DNA of 64,000 nucleotides from contig JAHABC010000006.1 of NCBI GenBank assembly GCA_018376535.1, forward strand, positions 45,475-109,474. Reading direction: 5' to 3'. Position numbers and translations under genes: made by a program. Of this stretch, positions 1 through 7,665 are shown piece by piece (the stretch's first letter is position 1; each line of letters opens with the position of its first letter). This DNA is from Ruminococcus sp. Lineage in GTDB: Bacteria > Bacillota > Clostridia > Oscillospirales > Ruminococcaceae. The notes under the pieces were generated by a model. The model ran no database searches. It was not told the DNA's origin and worked only from the letters and a program-made list of their open reading frames with translations.

Positions 1-1219
1 TAGCGGCAGCAATCGCTGGACTTGCTAGATAAACTTCACTTTCAACGTGACCCATTCTACCTACGAAGTTTCTATTAGTTGTAGATACTGCTCTTTCACC
101 CTTGGCAAGTATACCCATATGTCCACCTAGACATGGGCCACACGTTGGTGTCGATACTACACAACCTGCCTCTACAAAAGCCTCTAGGAAACCTTCCTTT
201 AGTGCTTGTAGATATACCTTCTGTGTTGCTGGTATGATTATACATCTAACACCCTTTGCGACTTTCTTACCCTTTATGATTTCATAAGCAGTCTTTAAAT
301 CCTCATAACGACCGTTTGTACATGAACCTATTACTACTTGGTCAATCTTGATATCTTCCACTTGGTCGATAGTCTTAGTATTTTCTGGTAGGTGTGGGAA
401 CGCTACTGTAGATTTTATTGTAGATAAATCGATATCGTAAGTTTTTTCGTAGATAGCATCTTCATCAGGTTCATAGATGTTGTACTCCCTGTTTACTCTT
501 CCCTTTTGATATTCAATAGTTTTATCGTCTACTATAAAGATACCATTCTTAGCACCCGCCTCTATAGCCATATTTGCCATAGAAAATCTATCGTCCATAG
601 ATAGACTATGTACACCATCGCCTACGAACTCCATAGATTTATACAAAGCACCATCAACGCCAATCATTCCGATTATGTGCAAGATAACATCTTTACCACT
701 AATCCACTTGTTTAGCTTTCCAGTTAGATTAAACTTTATCGCAGATGGCACTTTAAACCATGCTTGACCTGTTGCCATACCACAAGCCATATCGGTAGAA
801 CCTACACCAGTTGAAAAAGCTCCTAAAGCTCCGTAAGTACAAGTGTGACTATCTGCACCTATGATGCATTCACCACTAGCAACTATTCCTTTTTCTGGGA
901 GTAGTGCGTGTTCAATACCCATGTTACCAACATCGTAGAAGTTTAATATATCATACTTGTTAGCAAAGTTTCTAGTCTGCTGAGTTAAAGTTGCAGATTT
1001 GATATCTTTGTTAGGAGTAAAGTGGTCCATAACCATAGATATCTTAGTTTTATCGAAAACGGAAGTAAAACCGTTCTTTTCAAATTCGTTAATGGCTACT
1101 GGTGATGTAACATCGTTACCAAGAACCATATCAAGTTTACAGTTTATAAGTTGACCTGCTTTAACCTCATTTAATCCTGCGTGTTTAGCTAGGATTTTTT
1201 GTGTCATAGTCATACCCAT
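1..1219 (-). CDS. leuC: 3-isopropylmalate dehydratase large subunit LeuC (3' end cut by window edge)
   Basis: LeuC isomerises 2-isopropylmalate to 3-isopropylmalate in leucine synthesis, with LeuD (not in this window) as small subunit. I translated the frame from the ATG at 1219; it stays open to base 1, so about 406 residues are visible and only the last dozen or so appear missing. The N-terminus (MGMTMTQKILAKHAG) is typical of the bacterial/archaeal LeuC-HacA type. Visible aconitase-fold motifs are GADSHTCTYGALGAF, and the iron-sulfur cysteines in IGSCTNGRYEDL and PTCGPCLGG. It follows ilvB and the SUKH-3 gene on the same strand, so it probably belongs to the branched-chain amino acid block. 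Homoaconitase is an alternative by sequence, but the leuA and ilvB neighbours favour LeuC. Confidence 0.93.
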   Translation of the reverse strand, partial: MGMTMTQKILAKHAGLNEVKAGQLINCKLDMVLGNDVTSPVAINEFEKNGFTSVFDKTKISMVMDHFTPNKDIKSATLTQQTRNFANKYDILNFYDVGNMGIEHALLPEKGIVASGECIIGADSHTCTYGALGAFSTGVGSTDMACGMATGQAWFKVPSAIKFNLTGKLNKWISGKDVILHIIGMIGVDGALYKSMEFVGDGVHSLSMDDRFSMANMAIEAGAKNGIFIVDDKTIEYQKGRVNREYNIYEPDEDAIYEKTYDIDLSTIKSTVAFPHLPENTKTIDQVEDIKIDQVVIGSCTNGRYEDLKTAYEIIKGKKVAKGVRCIIIPATQKVYLQALKEGFLEAFVEAGCVVSTPTCGPCLGGHMGILAKGERAVSTTNRNFVGRMGHVESEVYLASPAIAAA

Positions 1220-1253
1220 AAAAATCAAATCCTTTCATTATAGTATAAATTAT

Positions 1254-1754
1254 TCATAGATAATATCCAATACCAACTCTAATAAATTCGTGACAAGATA
1301 GTTCCCACTCTAACAATTCCCAAATAGACTTAAATATATGAATAGTATCTTCATACTCATGTATTGAATAAAACTTTCCACTTTTACCAATCCAAACATT
1401 GCCCTCATAGTAATAACCTATTTGACCAATATAGTTTATATCATTTTCATAAGTATTTTTTATAGTTGATATTTCATCATTGAAGTCACACTCATCTTGT
1501 GCAGTTAAAGTACATAGTTCAAAAGTAAAGTTAAAGCAGATATTACTTTCATGTTTTCCATCAATAACAGCAAAAGTTTCCTCTATGCCATAGAACTCTT
1601 GAAAAAACTTTCTAGCAATTGGTAGAAGATTATCACCATAGTGTTTTTCAAATAATGATATATCTACACATCTGCCTTCATACCAACCACAACATTTCAT
1701 AGCTTGGATTATTCTTTCTCTTTTAGTAGAACCAGTTAATTCTATTATATTCAT
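1254..1754 (-). CDS. SUKH-3 domain-like protein (immunity-type), inserted between ilvB and leuC
   Basis: This 166-residue protein resembles the SUKH-3 family, whose members are mostly immunity proteins for secreted polymorphic toxins. The supporting pattern is CGWYEGRCVDIS near the N-terminus, then ARKFFQEFYG, a central IGQIGYYYEG stretch, a KFYSIHEY strand and a final helix around SIWELLEWELS. I chose the ATG at 1754, which has AAGAAG upstream. A longer frame to 1835 has no ribosome site and runs through a repeat. No toxin gene is adjacent. It lies between two amino acid biosynthesis genes on the same strand, which looks like a cargo insertion. Family assignment is by eye; the immunity role is inferred. 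Confidence 0.6.
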   Translation of the reverse strand: MNIIELTGSTKRERIIQAMKCCGWYEGRCVDISLFEKHYGDNLLPIARKFFQEFYGIEETFAVIDGKHESNICFNFTFELCTLTAQDECDFNDEISTIKNTYENDINYIGQIGYYYEGNVWIGKSGKFYSIHEYEDTIHIFKSIWELLEWELSCHEFIRVGIGYYL

Positions 1755-1772
1755 TTTGATACTTCTTAAAAT

Positions 1773-1932
1773 ATCAAAAATTCCAATTCTAACCCATTCC
1801 ACTAAGATAAGATTAAAAAAATTTAATAAGCTCATAAACTGAACAATTTGCAGGAACCATATTTACATTCCACATATTTACATTCCACTAAGGTAAGATA
1901 AAAATAATAGGCTAGAATTGGAATTAATTTTT
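1773..1932. repeat. Compound inverted and direct repeat upstream of the SUKH-3 gene
   Basis: Inverted arms ATTCCAATTCTAACC (1780-1794) and GGCTAGAATTGGAAT (1911-1925) enclose about 115 bases. Between them a direct repeat, CATTCCACTAAGATAAGAT at 1795-1813 and CATTCCACTAAGGTAAGAT at 1881-1899, differs by one base. No open frame with a ribosome site lies inside. It could be a MITE-like relic, an insertion scar or a regulatory structure. Confidence 0.6.
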
Positions 1933-1940
1933 AATAGTTA

Positions 1941-3641
1941 CTAATCGTCAATGGTTATCTCTAAAAGTGGCTCATATACAGATTGTCCTGCTGGAACCAT
2001 TGGCAATACGTTGATATCCTTGTCAATTAGGCAGTCTATTAGGCAAGGTTTACCACATGATAGAGCCTCTTTTAGTACTGGTTCGATATCGGATTTTTTA
2101 GTAATCTGTAAAGATTTAACTCCAAAAGCCTCACCGAGTTTTACGAAGTCTGTACCCTTTTCGATTACTGTTTGAGAAAATCTCTTGCCATAGAACAATC
2201 TTTGCCACTGTCTAACCATGCCAAGAACACTATTATTGAATACTAGTTCAATAACTGGAATATCGTACTTTGCTAGAGTAGAAAGTTCGGTTAAGTTCAT
2301 GTAGAAAGAGCCATCACCTGCAACGTTGATAACCGTTCTATCAGGATTACCAACCTTTGCTCCAATAGATGCTCCTAAACCATAACCCATAGTACCAAAT
2401 CCACCAGATGTTGCTAAACTTCTTTCAGCTTTGAAGTTATAGTACTCAGCAACCCACATTTGATGTTGTCCTACTTCTGTACTTAATATAGCCTTACCAT
2501 CGGTTAGTTTGTCAAGAGTTTCAAGGACATCTTTAGGTAGAACAGCGTCGGTATCTTCAGACTTTACTGGGTGCATAGTCAATGGATATTCATTTTTCCA
2601 AGCATACACTTGTTTTAACCAATCGGAGTGGTCTTGTTGTGGAAGTTTAGAGTTCAACTCACTAAGAATATACGTCAAATCGCCTAGAACGTAGCTATCA
2701 GTTTCGATATTCTTATCTATTTCCTTAGTATCTATATCAATATGTAGAATGTTCTGTCCCATCTTAAAGGTATTAGTATTGCAAGATACTCTATCACTAA
2801 AACGTGAACCAAGAACTATCATTAAATCGCAATCTTTAAGAGCAAGAGAGGAAGTTTTAGTACCGTGCATACCTAACATTCCTAGATATCTTTCGTCAGT
2901 ATTATCAAAAGCACACTGTCCCATTAAGGATAGCGATACAGGAGCATCAACTTTATATACAAAGTCTTTCATTAGGTCAACGGCATCACAAGATACTATT
3001 CCACCACCTGCATAGATATATGGTCTTTTAGATGCCTTTATCATCTCGATAGCTTTTTCTATTTGAGTATCAACTACATCACTTTTGATGTATTCATATT
3101 TTTTTACAGGTTTATTTTCAAAATCGCAAACGTTAGCAGATACATCTTTAGGAACGTCTATTAAAACTGGACCTTTTCTACCCTCATTAGCTATATAGAA
3201 AGCCTCACGAATAGTATCGGCTAAATCTTCGACCTTAGTAACTTGGAAGTTCTTTTTAGTAATAGATTTAGTAATAGAAACTATATCAGCTTCTTGGAAA
3301 CTATCAAGACCTAATAGACTAGTTCCAACGTTACCAGTAATGGCAACTAACGGAATACTATCCATATTAGCAGTAGCGATACCTGTTACTAAGTTAGTAG
3401 CTCCAGGGCCAGATGTAGCAATAACTACACCAGTCTTACCAGTAGTACGAGCATAACCGTCAGCGGCATGACAAGCGTTCTGTTCGTGGGAAGTTAGTAT
3501 GTGATTAATCTTATCTTGATACTTATACAAAGCATCATAGATGTTCAATACTGCCCCTCCTGGATATCCAAATACAGTATCAACACCTTGTTCTAAAAGA
3601 CATTCAATAATTATGTCTGAACCATTAAGTTTCTTAGCCAA
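1941..3641 (-). CDS. ilvB: Acetolactate synthase large (catalytic) subunit
   Basis: IlvB condenses two pyruvates, or pyruvate and 2-oxobutyrate, using thiamine diphosphate, the first committed step of valine, leucine and isoleucine synthesis. The glutamate that activates the cofactor is in TSHEQNACHAADGYAR, and the ThDP/Mg motif is GDGSFYMN with a downstream VFNN. Full length for the family. The start is uncertain: the frame opens with GTG at 3653, but that codon overlaps the AAGGAG ribosome site, so TTG at 3641, giving MAKKLNGSDII, fits better. A possible promoter, TTGAGC-17-TATAAG, lies just upstream. No ilvN regulatory subunit follows; the next gene downstream is the SUKH-3-like gene and then leuC. 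Confidence 0.93.
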   Translation of the reverse strand: MAKKLNGSDIIIECLLEQGVDTVFGYPGGAVLNIYDALYKYQDKINHILTSHEQNACHAADGYARTTGKTGVVIATSGPGATNLVTGIATANMDSIPLVAITGNVGTSLLGLDSFQEADIVSITKSITKKNFQVTKVEDLADTIREAFYIANEGRKGPVLIDVPKDVSANVCDFENKPVKKYEYIKSDVVDTQIEKAIEMIKASKRPYIYAGGGIVSCDAVDLMKDFVYKVDAPVSLSLMGQCAFDNTDERYLGMLGMHGTKTSSLALKDCDLMIVLGSRFSDRVSCNTNTFKMGQNILHIDIDTKEIDKNIETDSYVLGDLTYILSELNSKLPQQDHSDWLKQVYAWKNEYPLTMHPVKSEDTDAVLPKDVLETLDKLTDGKAILSTEVGQHQMWVAEYYNFKAERSLATSGGFGTMGYGLGASIGAKVGNPDRTVINVAGDGSFYMNLTELSTLAKYDIPVIELVFNNSVLGMVRQWQRLFYGKRFSQTVIEKGTDFVKLGEAFGVKSLQITKKSDIEPVLKEALSCGKPCLIDCLIDKDINVLPMVPAGQSVYEPLLEITIDD

Positions 3642-3753
3642 AAGAAAACACACTCCTTAAAATATACTTATATTTTTTATTTAACGTCAGCTCAATTGAA
3701 AGAAATCGAACTCAAGTTAAACGAAAAAATGGTTTATATTGTTATTATATATT

Positions 3754-3784
3754 GGAACGTCTAAACGATATTTTTAGACGTTCC
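3754..3784 (-). terminator. Hairpin downstream of the Asn-rich lipoprotein gene
   Basis: Perfect 12-base-pair stem GGAACGTCTAAA / TTTAGACGTTCC with a short loop, between the lipoprotein stop codon and ilvB. The following T-run on the minus strand is weak, so termination may be partial. Confidence 0.5.
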
Positions 3785-3816
3785 AAAGAAACATTTTTAA
3801 CTAATGTACATACTCA

Positions 3817-4848
3817 CTAACTACGTGGAAGTGGAGTATCGGAATTTAACTTACCATTTTCGATAATTTGGTCAGCAAATACGCCACAAGCGTTTATGCT
3901 TTGAACTTCAAGAGCCTTGTTATCGTACTTTAATTCGACTCTAGTAACTGCGATACCAGTATTGTTATCAAGATGTACTTTTAGCTTAACAACGTCACCA
4001 GGTTGAGCAGTAGCGTTATCTAAACGATAGTTTACACCACTAGTAGCAGCACCTTGCTCAGTAACAGATAATGCCTTACCTACAGTTACAGTACCATTTT
4101 GAACTGTAAAAGGAACTTCATCATTATCGCTATTATAGAGTTCTACATAGTTAAACTCTATAGGATAGTCACCAGCTTTAGCATCGTCAAGAACCTTTAC
4201 AGATAATTCTACCATTGCACCAGATTCCACCTTATTGGAAGTATCTTCAGACATCCAAAGGAAAGTAGCATATCTGCTTTTAGCGAAGTATACATTTGAG
4301 TTGTTGTTATTGTTATTGTTGTTGTCGTTGCTATTATTGTTGTTATTGTTATTGCTGTTATTATTGTTGTTGTTACTATTATTATTGTTATTGCTATTGT
4401 TGTTATTATCATTATTGTTAGAGTTATTATTGTTGTTATCACTGTTATTAGTAACGGTATTACCTTTAGAATCGGTAGTTTGACCATCTTTAGCAGTAGT
4501 AGTAGAACTGTTGCTATTGTCATTATTATTATTATTTTTATTGTTATTGTTATCCACAACAACTTGAGTAACTACATTACCATCTGCATCTGTAACCACG
4601 TTACCATTAGAGTCTGTTAATGCTACAGTTTCTTGAGCATTGTCGTCACTACCTTGAGCATCTGTAACTGCATTGCCTTGAGCATCAGTTTCTTGAGCCT
4701 CATCACTTGATTGAGTATCTTGAACGCTATCGCTAACAGAATTTTCTGCTTGATTATTATTACTATCAGTACTGCTACAACCTAACGCACTAACCGATAA
4801 GCAACATAAAAGTGCAACACAAACTAATGCCTTTCTTAACTTTTTCAT
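3817..4848 (-). CDS. Asn-rich lipoprotein with cohesin-like half-domains
   Basis: A 343-residue predicted lipoprotein: signal segment followed by lipobox ALGC (Cys24). Residues about 50-95 hold repeats of a T-D-x-x-G-N-x-V-T pattern. Residues about 97-113 and 133-187 are nearly pure Asn with scattered Ser and Asp, encoded by AAY codons. The C-terminal 150 residues resemble cohesin-type beta-sandwich pieces in an odd order: a second-half-like segment (AKAGDYPIEFNYVELYN ... VQNGTVTV) is followed by a first-half-like segment (AQPGDVVKLKVHLDNNTGIA ... LKYDNKALEV) that stops early. The family link is by eye. It is probably anchored outside the membrane with the Asn tract as a linker. It sits between leuA and ilvB with its own promoter and hairpin, so it is likely a separate transcription unit. 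Confidence 0.75.
   Translation of the reverse strand: MKKLRKALVCVALLCCLSVSALGCSSTDSNNNQAENSVSDSVQDTQSSDEAQETDAQGNAVTDAQGSDDNAQETVALTDSNGNVVTDADGNVVTQVVVDNNNNKNNNNNDNSNSSTTTAKDGQTTDSKGNTVTNNSDNNNNNSNNNDNNNNSNNNNNSNNNNNNSNNNNNNNSNDNNNNNNNNSNVYFAKSRYATFLWMSEDTSNKVESGAMVELSVKVLDDAKAGDYPIEFNYVELYNSDNDEVPFTVQNGTVTVGKALSVTEQGAATSGVNYRLDNATAQPGDVVKLKVHLDNNTGIAVTRVELKYDNKALEVQSINACGVFADQIIENGKLNSDTPLPRS
4290..4452 (-). repeat. AAY trinucleotide tract encoding poly-Asn/Ser
   Basis: Some 54 codons, almost all AAC or AAT with scattered AGY and GAY, form a low-complexity tract inside the lipoprotein gene. A shorter tract of the same kind lies at about 4510-4560. On the plus strand it reads as GTT/ATT and produces a spurious poly-Leu frame. 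Such tracts can change length by slippage. Confidence 0.85.
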
Positions 4849-4930
4849 TTTAAAATCTCCTTTTCTATACGTTTTTAAGATATAGAGTTTATCTTCTAAT
4901 AGCCATCACCCTAGATTAGCTACAACTTAC

Positions 4931-4959
4931 ATTATACATATAAAACTTGAATATGTCAA
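4931..4959 (-). promoter_or_regulatory. Sigma-A promoter of the Asn-rich lipoprotein
   Basis: Reading minus, TTGACA (4954-4959) and TATAAT (4931-4936) are separated by exactly 17 bases, about 80 bases upstream of the ATG at 4848. Both hexamers match the consensus. Confidence 0.8.
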
Positions 4960-5015
4960 CAATAAATCGATAAATTTCACCAAAATACCATTTTAAAACA
5001 AAAAATTATAATAAT

Positions 5016-6695
5016 TTATCCATTATTAACCATACTGTTTATAGCACTAGCCAAAGCGTGTATAGATGCAACTATTATATCGGTATCTATACCAGCACCC
5101 CAATAGGTTTTACCCTCTTTAGAGTTAATTCCAACGTATGAAACTGCCTTAGATTTAGAACCTACTTGTAAAGCGTGTTCTTTATAAGTAGTTATAGTAT
5201 AATCGTAGCCAGTTATAGATTTAACTGCATTACTAACTGCGTCCAATCTTCCGTTACCGATACCATCAGCTACTTTAATATTACCATCTACTAATAGAGT
5301 TACTGTAGCACTTATACTATTTTCAGTAGTATCTTTTAGTTGAATGAAGTGAGCCTCTTTTATATCCAAAGGAGATACTTTATTCATATACTTATCCACA
5401 AATATTTTGTAGACTTCATCAGCCAATAGTTCTTTGTGGTTATGGTCGGATACGCTCTTTACAGCATAGCCAAAGTTTTCTCTCATTTTAGGAGGTAAAT
5501 CGAAACCGAAGTTTTGTTCCATAATGTAGCCTATGCCACCCTTACCCGATTGACTATTAATTCTAATAACGTCGGCTTCGTACTTTCTGCCGATATCTGT
5601 TGGATTGATTGGCAAGTATGGAACTGTCCAATGGTCACACTTTTTATCTTCAAGCCATTTCATGCCCTTAGCAATGGCATCTTGATGCGAACCACTAAAC
5701 GCAGCAAATACCAACTGTCCACTATATGGTTGACGCTCATAAACGTGCATACGAGTAACTTTTTCATATAGTTCAACTATTTCAGGCATATTAGAGAAGT
5801 CTAGTTCAGGTTCTACACCTTGAGAATACATATTTAAAGCTAATGTGATTATATCCACATTACCAGTACGTTCGCCGTTGCCAAATAGAGTACCTTCAAT
5901 TCTGTCAGCACCAGCAAGAAGACCCATTTCGCTATCGGCAATGGCACAACCTCTGTCGTTATGTGGGTGCAAAGATACTATTACGTTCTCACGATTGTTT
6001 AGATTATCGCACATATACTCAACTTGATTTGCGTAGATATGTGGCATGGAATGTGATACCGTTACTGGTAGGTTGATTATAACCTTATCATTTGGAGTAG
6101 GTTTCCAGATATCTATAACGGCGTTGCATATCTCAAGGGCGAACTCTGGTTCTGTACCTGTAAAACTTTCTGGAGAGTACTCAAAACGGAAGTTACCTTC
6201 AGTCTTGGCACGATATTCGTTACATAGATTTGCTCCAAACTTAGCGATATCTATTATTTCTTGTTTGCCCTTTTTAAATACCTGTTCTCTTTGTGCTACA
6301 GATGTGGAATTGTACAAGTGAACTATTGCGTTCTTGCAACCCTTTAAAGCCTCAAAAGTTTTTGCTATAATATGTTCCCTTGATTGTGTTAATACTTGAA
6401 TAGTAACGTCATCTGGAATTAAATTGTTCTCTATTAGAGTACGACAAAATTCATACTCTGTTTCAGATGCTGCTGGAAAACCTATTTCTATCTCTTTAAA
6501 GCCTATTTTGACTAAAAATTTAAAAAATTCAAGTTTTTCCTCAAGGCTCATAGGAACTATAAGTGCTTGGTTACCATCTCTAAGGTCGACACTGCACCAG
6601 ATAGGTGCTTTTTCTATGTAAGTTTTAGTTGCCCATCTCATAGGAGCATTTTTCACTGGAAAGAATTGTCTAGTATACTTTTCAACGTTTTTCAT
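5016..6695 (-). CDS. leuA: 2-isopropylmalate synthase
   Basis: LeuA condenses acetyl-CoA with 2-oxoisovalerate, the first committed step of leucine synthesis. It is the long actinobacterial-type form (559 residues). The HMG-CoA-lyase-like barrel starts at SVDLRDGNQAL (metal-binding Asp) and holds SLHPHNDRGCA (metal-binding His). The last roughly 120 residues look like the leucine-sensing regulatory domain. I chose the ATG at 6695, 11 bases after GGAGG; the upstream TTG at 6713 overlaps that ribosome site. A T-box leader precedes it, so expression should rise when tRNA-Leu is uncharged. Feedback inhibition through the C-terminal domain is known for the family and inferred here. Confidence 0.95.
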   Translation of the reverse strand: MKNVEKYTRQFFPVKNAPMRWATKTYIEKAPIWCSVDLRDGNQALIVPMSLEEKLEFFKFLVKIGFKEIEIGFPAASETEYEFCRTLIENNLIPDDVTIQVLTQSREHIIAKTFEALKGCKNAIVHLYNSTSVAQREQVFKKGKQEIIDIAKFGANLCNEYRAKTEGNFRFEYSPESFTGTEPEFALEICNAVIDIWKPTPNDKVIINLPVTVSHSMPHIYANQVEYMCDNLNNRENVIVSLHPHNDRGCAIADSEMGLLAGADRIEGTLFGNGERTGNVDIITLALNMYSQGVEPELDFSNMPEIVELYEKVTRMHVYERQPYSGQLVFAAFSGSHQDAIAKGMKWLEDKKCDHWTVPYLPINPTDIGRKYEADVIRINSQSGKGGIGYIMEQNFGFDLPPKMRENFGYAVKSVSDHNHKELLADEVYKIFVDKYMNKVSPLDIKEAHFIQLKDTTENSISATVTLLVDGNIKVADGIGNGRLDAVSNAVKSITGYDYTITTYKEHALQVGSKSKAVSYVGINSKEGKTYWGAGIDTDIIVASIHALASAINSMVNNG

Positions 6696-6742
6696 AATTA
6701 AAAATACCTCCAAAATATTAATATTAACCGATTTTAACCAAT

Positions 6743-7045
6743 AAAAAAACTCCGTCCTCTAAGTAGATAAAACTACATAGAGAGGCGAAGGTATAAAATC
6801 GATATACTTCCGTGTTACCACTCTCAATTAACGATATCTTGCGATAAATCGTTCACTCCATCACATCAAACAATGTGTATCTCTGTAACGGGAGAACCCG
6901 TTCAAACCTAGTCGATATAAAATCTTTCAGCCGAAAGCTCAGGGAGGAGTAAAATCGAACTTCAATACTATCTTTTCAGCAGTTAGATAGTTCTCTGCAA
7001 ATATCCATAACGATTTGCGTTCCCGTCATAGCCTTTAAAAATATT
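6743..7045 (-). promoter_or_regulatory. T-box riboswitch of leuA, probable leucine (CUC) specifier
   Basis: On the minus strand the leader carries the T-box sequence AGAGTGGTAACACGGAAG (6807-6824) followed by a terminator of pairing arms around 6750-6790 ending in a seven-T run (6743-6749). Stem I shows the AGAGA bulge, a hairpin ACTATCT/AGATAGT with loop AACTGCTGAAA, and GAA after it. Arms AAATCG and CGATTT can pair above the specifier loop, and GGGA/TCCC below it, leaving TACTCC on the 3' side (6946-6951). That contains CTC, a leucine codon, consistent with leuA. The T-box call is firm; the exact specifier register is inferred. Confidence 0.9.
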
Positions 7046-7055
7046 CATTGATTAC

Positions 7056-7084
7056 ATAATACAACATTTTAAAAAATTTGTCAA
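7056..7084 (-). promoter_or_regulatory. Promoter of the leuA T-box transcript
   Basis: Reading minus, TTGACA (7079-7084), a 17-base spacer and TATTAT (7056-7061). Transcription would begin just before stem I of the T-box. Confidence 0.8.
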
Positions 7085-7111
7085 GCACTTTTTAGAAAGT
7101 TTTTTATAGTA

Positions 7112-7222
7112 TCAAGATTTCATTTCCTTAGCAACTTTGATTAAAAGTTCTAACTGTTCTTTTTTAATAGTTCTTAATTTATCAATTCGTTCTCTAATAA
7201 ATTTCTCATCAACCATATACAT
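7112..7222 (-). CDS. 36-residue protein, possible internally deleted XRE regulator
   Basis: The ATG overlaps the stop of the upstream XRE gene (TAATG), so the two are probably translationally coupled. The product begins MYMVDEKFIRERIDKLRT, like the first helix of many XRE-type regulators, and ends EQLELLIKVAKEMKS, like the last helix of the same kind of protein, with no helix-turn-helix between. It may be a deletion relic or a genuine small partner protein. It is strongly charged and predicted helical. No known function. Confidence 0.5.
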   Translation of the reverse strand: MYMVDEKFIRERIDKLRTIKKEQLELLIKVAKEMKS

Positions 7223-7530
7223 TATTCTTTCAATATATCACTTAATTTCAATAAGATATCAGCTTTTTCATTAGGAAGTATACGATAATTTTCTACAAGT
7301 TCACGTTCGTTATTTGATAAAATAGAAATATTTTCATTCTCATTAAAAAGTTCAGCTAATGTTATTCCTAAAGGAGCAACCAAACGCTTAAGAGTATCAA
7401 CAGTAGGTTGACGTTTGCCTAATTCAATGCCACTAATATGGTTTTGTGATATCCCAGTTTCTTCCGATAACTTATATATAGAAATATTTTTTGACTGTCT
7501 AATATATCTCAATCTTTTACCAATATCCAC
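7222..7530 (-). CDS. XRE-family helix-turn-helix regulator
   Basis: A 102-residue DNA-binding protein. The helix-turn-helix covers roughly the first 60 residues: GKRLRYIRQSKNISIYKLSEE, then TGISQNHISGIELGKRQPT as recognition segment. The C-terminal 40 residues are helical and may mediate dimerisation. I chose GTG at 7530, nine bases after GGAG; the longer TTG frame overlaps that site. It is divergent from the SLOG protein at 7666, and a palindrome in the shared region overlaps that gene's -35 box, so it probably represses its neighbour and perhaps itself. The small gene at 7112-7222 is coupled to it. Confidence 0.85.
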   Translation of the reverse strand: MDIGKRLRYIRQSKNISIYKLSEETGISQNHISGIELGKRQPTVDTLKRLVAPLGITLAELFNENENISILSNNERELVENYRILPNEKADILLKLSDILKE

Positions 7531-7595
7531 AATAATACACTCCAATCTACTAATTATTATATTATATGCAAATAAATAAAATAATATAAATATAG

Positions 7596-7608
7596 GTATT
7601 GTAAATAC
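7596..7608. promoter_or_regulatory. Candidate XRE operator
   Basis: Inverted repeat GTATT-GTA-AATAC overlaps the -35 element TTGTAA of the rightward promoter between the XRE regulator and the SLOG gene. Position and symmetry fit a repressor site; binding is inferred. Confidence 0.5.
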
Positions 7609-7627
7609 TATTTTTTAGGTGTATAAT
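7599..7627 (+). promoter_or_regulatory. Promoter of the SLOG/DUF1273 gene
   Basis: TTGTAA (7599-7604), 17 bases, TATAAT (7622-7627), about 40 bases before the ATG at 7666. Confidence 0.75.
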
Positions 7628-7665
7628 TTTAAATATAACAAATTCTACGAGTTAGGAGATACATA

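Noticed and set aside
102..287. Short plus-strand frame at the left edge
   Set aside because: Antisense to the LeuC iron-sulfur motifs.
4235..4483. Poly-leucine frame on the plus strand
   Set aside because: Antisense of the Asn codon tract; no ribosome site.
4209..4562. Ile/Thr-rich frame on the minus strand
   Set aside because: Shifted reading of the same AAY tract inside the lipoprotein gene.
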